Assembly: GCA_920105625.2 (NCBI GenBank)
Contig: OV050030.1
Span: 183,834,315-183,898,314 of the forward strand
Direction of reading: 5' to 3'
DNA length: 64,000 bases
Origin: Clusia tigrina
Lineage: Eukaryota > Arthropoda > Insecta > Diptera > Clusiidae
Positions 33,558 to 44,394 of this stretch are shown piece by piece (positions within the stretch are counted from its first letter, which is position 1; each line of letters opens with the position of its first letter). The notes beneath the pieces are model-generated. The model saw only the letters and a list, made by a program, of their open reading frames with translations. It was not told where the DNA came from and did not search any database. The translations under genes were made by a program, and so were the position numbers.

Positions 33558-33615
33558 TTTGATTAGGTATATGTATATGTATATGTATATGTATGTTTGT
33601 AGGTATATAAATATG

Positions 33616-33702
<87 letters not shown>

Positions 33703-33760
33703 TTATATATATTGTGAAGATATATATATATATATACGAGTATATGTATATGTATACGTG
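33483..33760. repeat. (TA)n tracts with TATG interruptions
   Basis: Two pure TA runs (about 33,483-33,555 and 33,617-33,695). A second copy of the word ATTGTGAAGATATAT at about 33,708-33,722 mirrors CTTCACAAT at the left boundary. Open Ile/Tyr frames are artefacts. Confidence 0.9.
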
Positions 33761-34286
33761 AATATATATGTAGGAATTACAGACATGTTTACCAGTATGT
33801 ATAAATTGCTAATACAATGCAAATTAGTTTGAGCGAGCGCAAATATTAGCGTGCATAATTTTCTGTTTCAGTCGTAAAGTGAATGTCGACAGGATAAGTT
33901 GGAAAGCGTGTGTCAAGTTGTAATTAGTAAAGCAAACATTAAGCGGCTGCATAAGAAAAAAAATTTAAATGAAATTTAAGAAAGCGAATGATATTTTTTG
34001 TGAATAAACGATTTGTTGCTAAAACGTGAATTTTTATATTAATTTTGTTATTTTTTTTGACTAAATGTTGAATTGTAATAGACTTGATTAGTTTTAAATT
34101 TTAAATACGATTGCAAAAGCACCAAGAAACCAACAACAGCGTCGAGCAAATAAGAAAAAGGGACCATCAGCCATAGGCGACTTTGCTGTAAACTACAGGT
34201 TGAGTGGAGATAAACCAATAACAAGTTCAACACAAATAACAATGACAAGCGAGTAAGCAAAATACCCTGTAGGTAACAACAATATA

Positions 34287-35070
34287 GTGCAAAACAACAT
34301 CCAACTACGAGATGTGCAGGAGGCTCTGGAAAGGTTTGATGGCGAATCAATTAGAAATATTAGAGAGTGGTTAATCGAAATCGAAAATGTTGCTTCGGTT
34401 TGTCGTTGGAACGATGTCCAGAAATTTTTGCACGGTAGACAGCTGCTGGTCGGGGCAGCAAAACTAGCAGTTGAAGCAGAGAGCGACGTGTCGAGTTCGG
34501 AGAGTTTAAAAACAATATTACAAAACGAGTTTGGATCCCGTGAGAGCGATAATGTGCACAAAATGCTCGAGAATACTGGCAAGAGAACACAAGAAATACT
34601 TTTAGAATACTTATATAAAATGAAAAAAATTGCATCAGGTGGAAAGGTGGAGCCACACCACCTCATCGGTTATATTATTGCAGATACAGGTTGAGGCAGC
34701 GAACAAAACGATTCTATACCAATCTCGTAGTATTGCATAGCTTAAAAGTAACTTTAAAGCTAACGAAAAATTTAAGGCAGAACAAAATTAAGAAAGAAAC
34801 AAAAACAAACGCTACGACAGTAAGGGCACTAGTGGAAGTATGAGCGGTAAGGGCGACTTAAGCATCAACAGCAACGACAAATTTACGACCAATGTAAATA
34901 AGCGATGTAATAACTGTGGGGCAAATTCGCATTGGGCACGTGAATGTCCAAACAAAGAAAAGGGGGTCCTTTGTTTCAAATGCAGTGAATTTGGTCACAT
35001 CGCACCTAATTGTCCAAAACAGAGAACCAAATCCAGTGAACACCAGAATTATGCGCGGATTAAAGGGTGA
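34287..35070 (+). pseudogene. gag: mdg3-like gag with two CCHC knuckles
   Basis: Frame 34,287-34,694 (QNNIQLRDVQEALERFDGES ... IREWLIEIENVASVCRWND ... FLHGRQLLVGAAKLAVEAE) is capsid-type and ends at a TGA after IIADTG. After a frame break the C-terminal part (34,840-35,070) holds CNNCGANSHWAREC and CFKCSEFGHIAPNC. Its last 155 bases overlap the pol frame, which is in the +1 phase relative to it. That could be a genuine frameshift junction or a result of decay. Confidence 0.82.
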
Positions 35071-37139
35071 AAATTCTAGATGTGTCTATAGAAGTGAAAG
35101 TATTCGGTGTCAAGTTAAGGGCGATGGTGGAGATACTGGAAGCGATGTTAGCATCATAAGACAGAGTGTAACGAATGAGTTTGGAGTTAGACATTTCGAT
35201 GGTCCTGGTACGGAAGTAGTAGCTTTTGGCGGCCCAAGCAAATCGACACTTGGTTTGGTTAAGCTTTGCACAGAAATAGAGGGTGAATCGTACGAGCTAA
35301 ATTATGATATTGTACCCGACAGTTGGATTAGTGAAGATATAATACTAGGCAAAAACATCTTACAGCATGCATCGATTCTGATCGAAAATGGAAGACTTAG
35401 GACCTATAAAGAAAATACTAGCGATGACAAATTGATGCAAGCGCAAGTAAATCTCATTAGGTATTCTGAGACAGCTGAAGAGCTAGATGGGTTACAGCAT
35501 ATTCGTGACATTAAACAAACTCTACAGCAATTACTTTTTTCATACAATCCAAAGAAAGTAGATACCTCATGTGTGAAGATGCGGATCTATATAGAAGATG
35601 ACAAGCCAATTTTTCAAAAACCACGAAGGCTTGCACCCAAAGAGAACCAGATTGTCAACATACAAATAGAAGAATGGTTGGAACAGGGCATAATACAGCC
35701 AAGTTCATCGAATGGTTGGAACAGGGCGAATACAGCCAAGTCCATAGTACTGGCGCGTAAGAAAGATGTCACTCATCGGCTCTGTATCGACTATCGAAAA
35801 TTAAATTCAAAGGTTATTCGCGATAGATATCCATTGCAAAATATGGAAGAAGTACTAGAAGGTCTTTACGAAGCACGAATTTTTACTACACTGGATTTGA
35901 GGAATGGGTTTTTCCACGTTGATGTGGAAGAATCGAGCATGAGATTCACATCCTTTGTAACCCCGGATGGCCAATTCGAACTTCGGAGGGCACCATTTGG
36001 TCTTTGCAATTTGCCTTCAGCATTTCAGCGATTCATCAATACTCTTTTTAAAGATCTGATAAGAGATGGCGTCGTACTTGTCTATATGGACGATTTAATA
36101 ATTCCCGCGAATAACGAAGCAGATGCTGTCGATAAGTTCAAAAGAGTGTTACTAGTTAGTGAAGATCATGGTTTGTTGATAAAGTGGGAGAAGTGTGCAT
36201 TTTTGGAAAAATGCGTTGAGTTTTTGGGCCACGTGATAGAAGATGGATCTATCCGCCCGTCCGAAGCGAAAACAAAAGCGGTCAAGAAATTTCCAACGCC
36301 CAAGGACACACACGGCGTAATTAGTTTTCTAGGTCTTACTGGATTTTTCCGAAAATTTGTACAAAATTATGCTCAGCTGGCGAAACCATTAACCGACATT
36401 ACCAAAAGAGATGTAGCTTTTAGATGGAGCGCAGCCGAAAATGAAGCATTCATTTTACTCAAAAATCAACTTAGTGCGGAACCTGTACTGAAACTGTTTT
36501 ATCAAAAGCTGCCTACACAACTTCACACAGATGCTAGCAAAGAGGGATACGGTGCTGTATTGCTGCAAAAACATGACGATTATCACCCAGTTTTTTATTT
36601 AAGCTATAAAACGACTGCCGCATAAAGAAATTACCTCAGCTACGGCCTAGAAGTTTTGGCGATCATAAAAGCATTGAAACGACTTAGAATTTATTTGTTG
36701 TGTTTAAAATTTGATTTATTTACAGATTGCAAGGCATTTCAGTTGACAATGTGAAAGAAGGCACTTAACAGCAGGGTAGCACATTGGGCTATGCAGATTC
36801 AGAAATTTGATTCAACCGTAAAACATTGGCAGCTGCATGCGTCACGTGAATGCATTTGTAGAAGGTGCTTACCTTCTGGTCATACCAAAGTCAATGAGAA
36901 AGGAGCTGATCACAAAATTACACGAAAGAGGACATTTAAGTACCATCAAGGTAGAGTCGATAGTCAAACAAGAATATTTCGTACCGAATGCTAGGAACTA
37001 TATTGAGAGAGCTATTTCGAATTGCATTGTTTGTATATTGGCAAATCGAAAAGCTGGGAAGCAGGAAGGATTTCTTAATCCAATCGAGAAAATTGACGTA
37101 CCAATACACACCGTTCACATGGATATTTTGTGTGTATAA
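34916..37139 (+). pseudogene. pol: mdg3-like pol: protease, RT, RNase H, partial integrase
   Basis: An unusually long open frame runs to 36,625. Protease: GDTGSDVSIIRQ. RT: PKENQIVNIQIEEWLEQGII, then a 38-bp tandem duplication (35,672-35,709 and 35,710-35,747) that scrambles a few residues without ending the frame, CIDYRKLNS, motif A TTLDLRNGFFHVDV and motif C LVYMDDLIIPA. RNase H: LHTDASKEGYGAVLLQ. A TAA at 36,623-36,625, a TGA near 36,752 and a frame shift follow. Integrase zinc-domain remnants are [13 protein letters not shown] ... [12 protein letters not shown], ending at HTVHMD (about 37,122). The catalytic core is absent. Confidence 0.85.
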
Positions 37140-37226
37140 ACGATTTGTTGCTACAACGTGAATTATTATCTTAATTTCGTTATCTTTTTTGGCTAAATAT
37201 TGAATTGTAATAAATTTGATTAATTT

Positions 37227-37230
<4 letters not shown>

Positions 37231-37272
<42 letters not shown>

Positions 37273-37388
37273 TACGTGTATATATATACATATACATATA
37301 CATAGGCATGTACATGTACATACGAGTATACATCTACATATCCATATAAATATACATATATATATCCATACACACACACATATATATA

Positions 37389-37451
<63 letters not shown>

Positions 37452-37511
37452 GTATATGTATATGTATGTATTATGTATATATATATGTATATGTATATGT
37501 ATATGTGTATG

Positions 37512-37578
<67 letters not shown>

Positions 37579-37636
37579 GTATATATGTATAGGTATATAT
37601 TTATGAATATGTATTTGTATATGTATATGTATATAT
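37231..37636. repeat. (TA)n and TACATA-type simple repeats, block 1
   Basis: TA runs with irregular words such as GGCATGTACATGTACATACG and ACATCTACATATCCATAT. The same words recur in order in block 2 (39,351-39,910), so the two blocks are duplicates of one sequence that have since changed in TA length. Confidence 0.9.
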
Positions 37637-39217
37637 TGTTGTGAGTTAGAATCAAGCTACCTACCCGTAGTTGACTCACAGCACCGGCTCCTATTAAATT
37701 CATTAAGAGAGCACATAGAGCACAGAGAGCAGCATCGCTGTTGGAAAAGGAGTGTGCGGAAATGAAAAGAGGACGGGCGACCAATAGGACCTCAGTGAAT
37801 AGAGAGAGATCAAAATCAGCATCGGCTGGATCTACGCAGACAGTATTGACATTGCCTCCGGAAGTACGTTGGCCGGAATATTTAACACCAGAAGGGATAA
37901 GCCGCATGGTAAAGCCAAAATTAGTACTTAATGAAGTAAGGCAAGCGGAATTTTTGTTTGGCGCATCTGAAATTGGTGTCGAGCCTTTTTCTCCGGGAAG
38001 CCCGATAAATAATAAAAATCAGGGATATCCGCCAAAGGAGCCGGAAGCAGTAACAGTGCAGCAAAGTCCCGATACTGTGGACAGTATTTCGCCTGTACGA
38101 ACAAACGATCGAAGACTAATTAGTTTGAGAAGAGAATTTGGAAACTCCCAAAGAGATTAATAAAGCTAAGGTTTTACCAGCAATTGAGAAAACACAAAGG
38201 AATAAAATGGGCATTCTGGAAGTTGCTCATGCGGTGGAGAAGTTGGTGCCCATGTTGTCAGGAGTCGAGTTGTATGATCTGTGAACTGAGATCCGGCGCT
38301 TCAAAGAAGGTTGTGACCTAGCGCAACAGAGTGTTCCGGAAGTGGACGGGGAACATTTAATAAAGTGTATTAGGCAAAGAACCACAGGTGATGCGTTTGA
38401 TTTACTGGTGCATAGCTCAGTAAGCACCCTGGCAGAATTATATGCACTTTTGGATAGGACGTATTTTAAACAAAAGTCGTATGACTGTCTATTTCGGGAA
38501 ATTCAGGAATCAACTCAGACACCGGGGGAGGAATTGAGAGTCTGGAGACGAAGGCTCTAGTCTTTGGGGAACGGTGCTGAGACGTAAGCCAACTGACAGT
38601 TTCCAGGAAACGTTGCAGCATACAAGGATCAAGTAGAACGGGCTATGCTTTCTGTGTTCAAGGCAGGCCTGATAAATAGGGACTTAGCTAATTATTCTCT
38701 TACTCTAACGCCGAGGAGCATGACAGAGCTAGTGGAAGCGGTCTCTTCCGCTGAAGCAGCAATACAACAGCGAGCGACAACAGGTGGAATCTGCTGGACT
38801 GATGCTCCTGCAGAGGTAGGGCCACTACAGCAGCGAAACACAAGTGGAGTCGGTAGATTGATGGGCCAATTTCCGCAACAAAGATATCAAGAATTCATGG
38901 TTGCGAGGTTCCATCCAAGGAAACCCATTTGCTCATTCTGTCATAAGCCAGGGATGAATGCGTTACACGCAAAAACACGCCCTACTGTATGAAGTGCCAA
39001 ACTTATGGTCATGAGGCAAGTAGACAGTGCCAAGGAGACACAGAATGGAGACGGAATAGAAGGCAGCCAGCTATGAGGCGCCCGGATCCACCCTTGAGGG
39101 ACAGCAGGCGTAACTTCAGTAGACCACGGGTTAATTCAACTGAAGGAATTAACCAAGGAAGAAATCCTTTCAAAACTGGGAGTGGTCAGCAGCGACCAGA
39201 TTGGAATTCCAGAAGTG
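37637..39217 (+). mobile_element. Partial copy of the 39.9-kb gypsy element: LTR start fused to gag
   Basis: The first 81 bp (TGTTGTGAGTTAGAATCAAG to GAGAGCACATA) match the 5' LTR start at 39,911. Sequence then jumps straight into gag: from about 37,725 it matches 42,118-43,611 very closely. Gag pieces visible are [40 protein letters not shown] and CSFCHKPG. It shares the GTGAACTGA-type stop near 38,281 and carries extra ones (for example at about 38,559). It ends at CCAGAAGTG, where mdg3-like LTR sequence takes over. The rest of the leader and pol are missing. Confidence 0.88.
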
Positions 39218-39346
39218 TAAATGAAAATTAAGAAAGCGAATGATATTTTGTGTGTATAAACGATTTGTTGCTACAACGTGAATTATTATCTTAATTTCGT
39301 TATCTTTTTTGACTAAATATTGAATTGTAATAAATTTGATTAATTT

Positions 39347-39350
<4 letters not shown>
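39218..39350 (+). repeat. mdg3-like LTR end, isolated copy
   Basis: TAAATGAAAATTAAGAAAGC through TTGATTAATTTTAAA, matching 33,966-34,095 and more closely 37,122-37,230 (shared GTGTGTATAAACG). It follows the gag fragment directly and runs into (TA)n. Confidence 0.85.
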
Positions 39351-39910
<560 letters not shown>

Positions 39911-40382
39911 TGTTGTGAGTTAGAATCAAGCTACCTACGCGTAGTTGACTCACAGCACCGGCTCCTATTAAATTCATTAAGAGAGCACATATTTTTAGGG
40001 TGCAAATATTATAAATAGTAGTATTTATGCATTAATTATGATGTAAACTTTTAGGGTGTCACAGTTCCGCAGTCAAGCTGACGAGGGCATTTAGAATGCA
40101 TCGACCACACTTTTACTTTCAGTAGGTCAGTTGGCTTGAGCAACTGACACCAAATAACAATTCCGTAACTGGAACACCAGAAAAGTCAAGACGTAGACTG
40201 TAATGTTTATTTGTAAATAGTATATAAGAACTAGTATTTTAAGAATACAGCTTCTTGTCGTTTTTACAACAAAACTAGTGCGTATCATTTATTGTGTGGA
40301 AAAGTGCTAGGTTATAGGTACACGCGCGCTGAGGAGAGGCGACAAGGACGTTCCCGACAACAAGCAGATACGGTCCCCAGCA
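39911..40382 (+). repeat. Gypsy 5' LTR
   Basis: TGTTGTGAGTTAGAAT ... CCCCAGCA. Compared with the 3' LTR it contains about 88 extra bases (CAAGCTACC ... TTATAAAT) after GTTAGAAT. The same extra stretch is in the fragment at 37,637, so the 3' LTR most likely lost it between two AAT words. Confidence 0.95.
40221..40228 (+). promoter_or_regulatory. TATA box in gypsy LTR
   Basis: TATATAAG within AAATAGTATATAAGAACTAG. The same motif occurs at the matching place of the 3' LTR (about 49,788). The 3' copy has AATAAA shortly after (about 49,811) where the 5' copy has AATACA. Confidence 0.6.
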
Positions 40383-40385
40383 TTT

Positions 40386-40405
40386 TGGCGCAGCCGGTAG
40401 GATCC
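40386..40405 (+). other. Primer-binding site, tRNA-Ser type
   Basis: TGGCGCAGCCGGTAGGATCC lies three bases after the LTR end. It resembles the complement of a tRNA-Ser 3' end, one or two differences apart. Confidence 0.75.
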
Positions 40406-41456
40406 AACGTCGAGTGCCAGGAAAAGAACACTCCTACGCGGGAATCCACCAAAAGGAAACCATTAGGATAACCATCTCAAAGGAGTTCAATGGAGGGATC
40501 AAGGATATTGGTCAGTATGCTTATATTAGGTTACTTTAGTATTTATGAGCATTTTGTCGACGATTCTTCGGTGGCCGTGAGGGCGCTTTTGCGCCGGTCA
40601 TGCAGAAGAAGCAGCATCGTGGCTGAATAGCCGCTGCGGTTAGGTGACACTAGGTTGATCCTCGAAAGTTTTTAATGGTCAGGTCGTATAGGTTTATTTC
40701 ACTGAGATTAGGCTCATATATTTTCTTACTTCTTATTTCAGCATTCTTGGGGGATGTCGGACGTGTCTGTTTATTCACGGATTTTGCGTTATTGAATTGC
40801 GAACTTGAGTATACCGGTTGGTTTGGTTGGGAAAGAACGTGCCACCTTATAGGGTTCGTACGGTTATGATAGGGGATTTGTGTTCGTTTGTCGGTAGGGA
40901 CATTTAGATTGTTTTGAAATCAAAATAAAGATTGATTTAAATATTTGGCATTTTGAGTTTAGGGTAAGAGATGCAGACAACACGTGTTGTTGCATCAAAG
41001 TTTGTGTAGTTCCAAAACTACAATTTGCGTAGCAATGTTGAAGAAAACATTTAAATGCTATTATTACGTGGCGCATACGTTACGGGTTTTTTTAAATTAA
41101 ATATGGATCCAAATTTCCGGGCATATTTGCCTGTAAATACAATTTCGGTTTTTGCGAATTGGGAGGATTTTTGGGAGTATTAAAGTTGGTGATTGGATAT
41201 AGGGATACATGTGAGGAAACCAAGGAGTATGTGTGGGGAAGTCAAGGACCACTTTGCAGTGATGGAAGGACTTAATGGACGCCGGTAGACAGCGGATATG
41301 GAACTTTGTGATGGAAAACAAGTATAGCAGAATATGTATATAAAGATAGAATTTACGGTGGAATCTTTTTTTTTAATAACTCTGTTTTGAATCATTAAGT
41401 AAGATAGAATAAAATATTGGAACAAGTTTTAACAATTATTGGATTTTTATTTGTAA
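40406..41456 (+). other. Long untranslated leader of the gypsy element
   Basis: About 1 kb between PBS and gag. It has no recognised domain. A 65-residue frame at 40,675-40,869 with a hydrophobic start (RLGSYIFLLLISAFLG) resembles a signal peptide by composition but has no other support. Leaders of this length are normal for gypsy-type elements and would hold packaging signals. Confidence 0.5.
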
Positions 41457-43751
41457 TTGGGATACGCCATCTGTTCTGGCATTTGGGATCTGACGAAGGA
41501 AGCGCAAGGATTACTGCTTATGCAGGAGCAAATTGGCGAGGCGATTGAAAAACTGGTCCGTAATTTTAAGAAAGACGGCAGGTTACGTAGGGACAACGTG
41601 TATTACCGCAAGCGAATAACACAGTTGCAAAATCTGGGCAGAGAGTTCAACAATAATCACGGACTGTTGTTGCCTCACGCAGTTGAGTACGGCAAGGGAA
41701 ATTATTTTGCGGAAAATTACGCAGACTACATAAATAGTCTGGTCAACGAATCGGCAGATACATTCAGTTCTGAATTAAAGGAATTAGGACAACAAACTGT
41801 GAGTTTGGTTTCGCCAGACGAGGAAGTAAGGAACAGATTGAAATCAATGCAGTCAGAGGTGGAGCTGTTTACTGGGAAAATAGTTCACCAGTTCGAAGCG
41901 GGTACGAGCAGGAAAGAAGCTCAGGAATTGTGGAAGCAGGCGAATGCCGGGGGAGCTGTGTCACCATTAGAAGTAGCGGATCAACCCTTTACGGCAATCC
42001 AAAGAAGAACAGAAGAAAAGTAGTTCAGTTTTCATAAGAAAACAGAAGATTTGAGAGCACAAAAAGAGTATCTGGAGAATAAGGTAAAGGAATTTTTTCA
42101 AAGATTGACGGAAACAGAGGAAGCAGCATCGCTTTTGGAAACGGAGTGTGCGGAATTGAAAAGAGGACGGGCGACCAATAGGACCTCAGTGAGTAGTGAG
42201 AGATCAAAATCATCATCGGCTGGATTTACGCAGACAGTATTGACATTGCCTCCGGAAGTACGTTGGCCGGAATATTTAACACCAGAAGGGATAAGCCGCA
42301 TGGTAAAGCCAAAATTTGTACTTAATGAAGTAAGGCAAGCGGAATTTTTGTTTGGCGCATCTGAAATCGGTGTCGAGCCTTTTTCTCCGGGAAGCCCGAT
42401 AAATAATAAAAATCAGGGATATCCGCCAAAGGAGCCGGAAGCAGTAACAGTGCAGCAAAGTCCCGATACTGTGGACAGTATTTCGCCTGTACGAACAAAC
42501 GATCGAAGACTAATTAGTTTGAGAAGAGAATTTGGAAACTCCCAAAGAGATTAATAAAGCTAAGGTTTTACCAGCAATTGAGAAAACACAAAGGAATAAA
42601 ATGGGCGTTCTGGAAGTTGCTCATGCGGTGGAGAAGTTGGTGCCCATGTTCTCAGGAGTCGAGTTGTATGATCTGTGAACTGAGATCCGGCGCTTCAAAG
42701 AAGGTTGTGAGCTAGCGCAACAGAGTGTTCCGGAAGCGGACGGGGAACATTTAATAAAGTGTATTAGGCAAAGAACCACAGGTGATGCGTTTGATTTACT
42801 GGTGCATAGCTCAGTAAGCACCCTGGCAGAATTATATGCACTTTTGGATAGGACGTATTTTAAACAAAAGTCGTATGACTGTCTATTTCGGGAAATTCAG
42901 GAATCAACTCAGACAACGGGGGAGGAATTGAGAGCCTGGGGACGAAGGCTCCAGTCTGTGGGGAACGCTGCTGAGACGAAAGCCAACAGGCAGTCTCCAG
43001 AAAACGTTGCAGCATACAAGGCTCAAGTAGAACGGACTATGATTTCTGTGTTCAAGGCAGGCCTGATAAATAGGGACTTAGCTAATTATACTCTTACTCT
43101 CAGGCCGAGGAGTCTGGCAGAGTTAGTGGAAGCGGTCTTTTTAGCTGAAGCAGCAATACTACAGCGAGCGACAACAGGTGGAATCTTCTGGACTGATGCT
43201 CCTGCAGAGGTAGGGCCACTACAGCAGCGAAGCACAAGTGGAGTCGGTAGATTGATTGGCCAATTTCCGCAACAAAGAGATCAAGAATTCATGGTTGCGA
43301 GGTTCCATCCAAGGAAACCCATTTGCTCATTCTGTCATAAGCCAGGGATGAATGCGTTACACGCAAAAACACGACCTACTGTATGAAGTGCCAAACTTAT
43401 GGTCATGAGGCAAGTAGACAGTGCCAAGGAGACACAGAATGGAGTCGGAATAGAAGACAGCCAGCTACGAGGCGCCCGGATCCACCCTTGAGGGACAGCA
43501 GGGGTAACTTCAGTAGACCACGAGTTAATTCAACGGAAGGAATTAACCAAGGAAGAAATCCTTTCAAAACTGGGAGTGGTCAGCAGCGACCAGATTGGAA
43601 TTCCAGAAGTGAAGCAAGGATAAGCAACACCAAACAGGGGTTGAGATGTTTCTCATGTGGACGAATGGGACATCGGGCAGCGGAATGCAGGGATAGACAG
43701 TCCCAACAAAGGAACCAGGGAAACTTTCAGCGGCCCAGTCGAGGCCAGTAG
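41457..43751 (+). pseudogene. gag: Gypsy gag with CCHC knuckles
   Basis: N-terminal frame 41,457-42,023; a likely ATG is at 41,520 (MQEQIGEAIEKLV). An in-frame TAG at 42,021 is followed in the same phase by FSFHKKTEDLRAQKEYLENK, so it is a simple nonsense change. A frame shift after NSQRD (42,552) and a TGA at 42,675 follow, then the capsid-like part (AFDLLVHSSVSTLAELYALL ... ANYTLTLRPRSLAELVEAV). The zinc region has CSFCHKPG with its expected His position disturbed, then CMKCQTYGHEASRQC in the next frame (about 43,380-43,425) and CFSCGRMGHRAAEC (about 43,650-43,690). The same defects recur in the fragment at 37.6-39.2 kb. Confidence 0.83.
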
Positions 43752-43887
43752 ACTGGAAAGCGAAAAGAAAGAAAGTAATAATTAGGCTGGAAGTACGGGT
43801 AAGTAGTAATGTGAAATTACAGTCCAGGAGAAGGAGGAGCAAGAGGCTCTCCAATATCACGAAGAGTTAGGAAGTGGATACGCGTCC

Positions 43888-44358
43888 ATGTTGGGAACAG
43901 AAGGACATTGCTTCGCTATGAGCAGGTTAGGTGATGCCTTCATCGAGATACCCTGCGAGGAAGCAATGAGTGGAAAGTTAGTGCTATTAGTTGATTCAGG
44001 GGCGGACGAAATCCTTTCAAAACCTAGTGTTTTACGATTTTATGATAATAATAAGAATAGAATCCTCACTCTTCCATTAAAGTCATGACAGGAAGGAACC
44101 GTGAGTAAGGTTAAGAATTATATGGAGATAGTGAATGCAAGGTCAACCAGAGTGGTTACTATGCATGTAAACACGAAACTTTTGCACAAGCAGCAGCTAG
44201 CGGACGGCGTATATATGGGAGAAACCATAACGCACGTTGACAAGGGTAAGGTGTACGCTTGCGTACTCAACGCCTCAGAAAAGGACTACCTGATGGAAGA
44301 GGATTTTAGGCCTAAGTTCACTAGTTATGATAATTTTAAGGAACCGAATCATAGATAG
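43888..44358 (+). pseudogene. Gypsy protease and spacer
   Basis: LVLLVDSGADEILSKPSVL (about 43,975-44,035) carries the aspartic protease DSG triad. A stop lies at 44,088. The next frame (44,101-44,358: VKNYMEIVNARSTRVVTMHV ... DKGKVYACVLNASEKDYLME) is the usual protease-RT spacer. Split by one stop, otherwise coherent. Confidence 0.75.
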
Positions 44359-44394
44359 GTTAATCGGACTAAACAAGTAGATACTAGAAAAAGG

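Larger units (their letters stand above)
33966..37230 (+). mobile_element. mdg3-like Ty3/gypsy retrotransposon, internally deleted
   Basis: A candidate LTR end (33,966-34,095, TAAATGAAATTTAAGAAAGCG to TTAGTTTTAAAT) is repeated after the coding part at 37,122-37,230 and again at 39,218-39,350. Between lie gag with two zinc knuckles, protease, an intact-looking RT, RNase H and the first part of integrase. Integrase breaks off at HTVHMD and joins LTR sequence at GATATTTTGTG, a word shared by both sides, suggesting a microhomology deletion. RT style (CIDYRKLNSKVIRDRYPL, TTLDLRNGFFHVDVEE) suits the mdg3/micropia/blastopia area. LTR starts and PBS are not identified. Confidence 0.77.

Noticed and set aside
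34916..35070. Programmed frameshift between gag and pol of the mdg3-like element
   Set aside because: The frames overlap in the right place, but I see no clear slippery site, and the gag is already broken elsewhere. Decay explains it equally well.
40675..40869. Small hydrophobic ORF in the gypsy leader as a real gene
   Set aside because: Only a hydrophobic start supports it. No Kozak-like or conservation evidence, and the leader has other chance frames.
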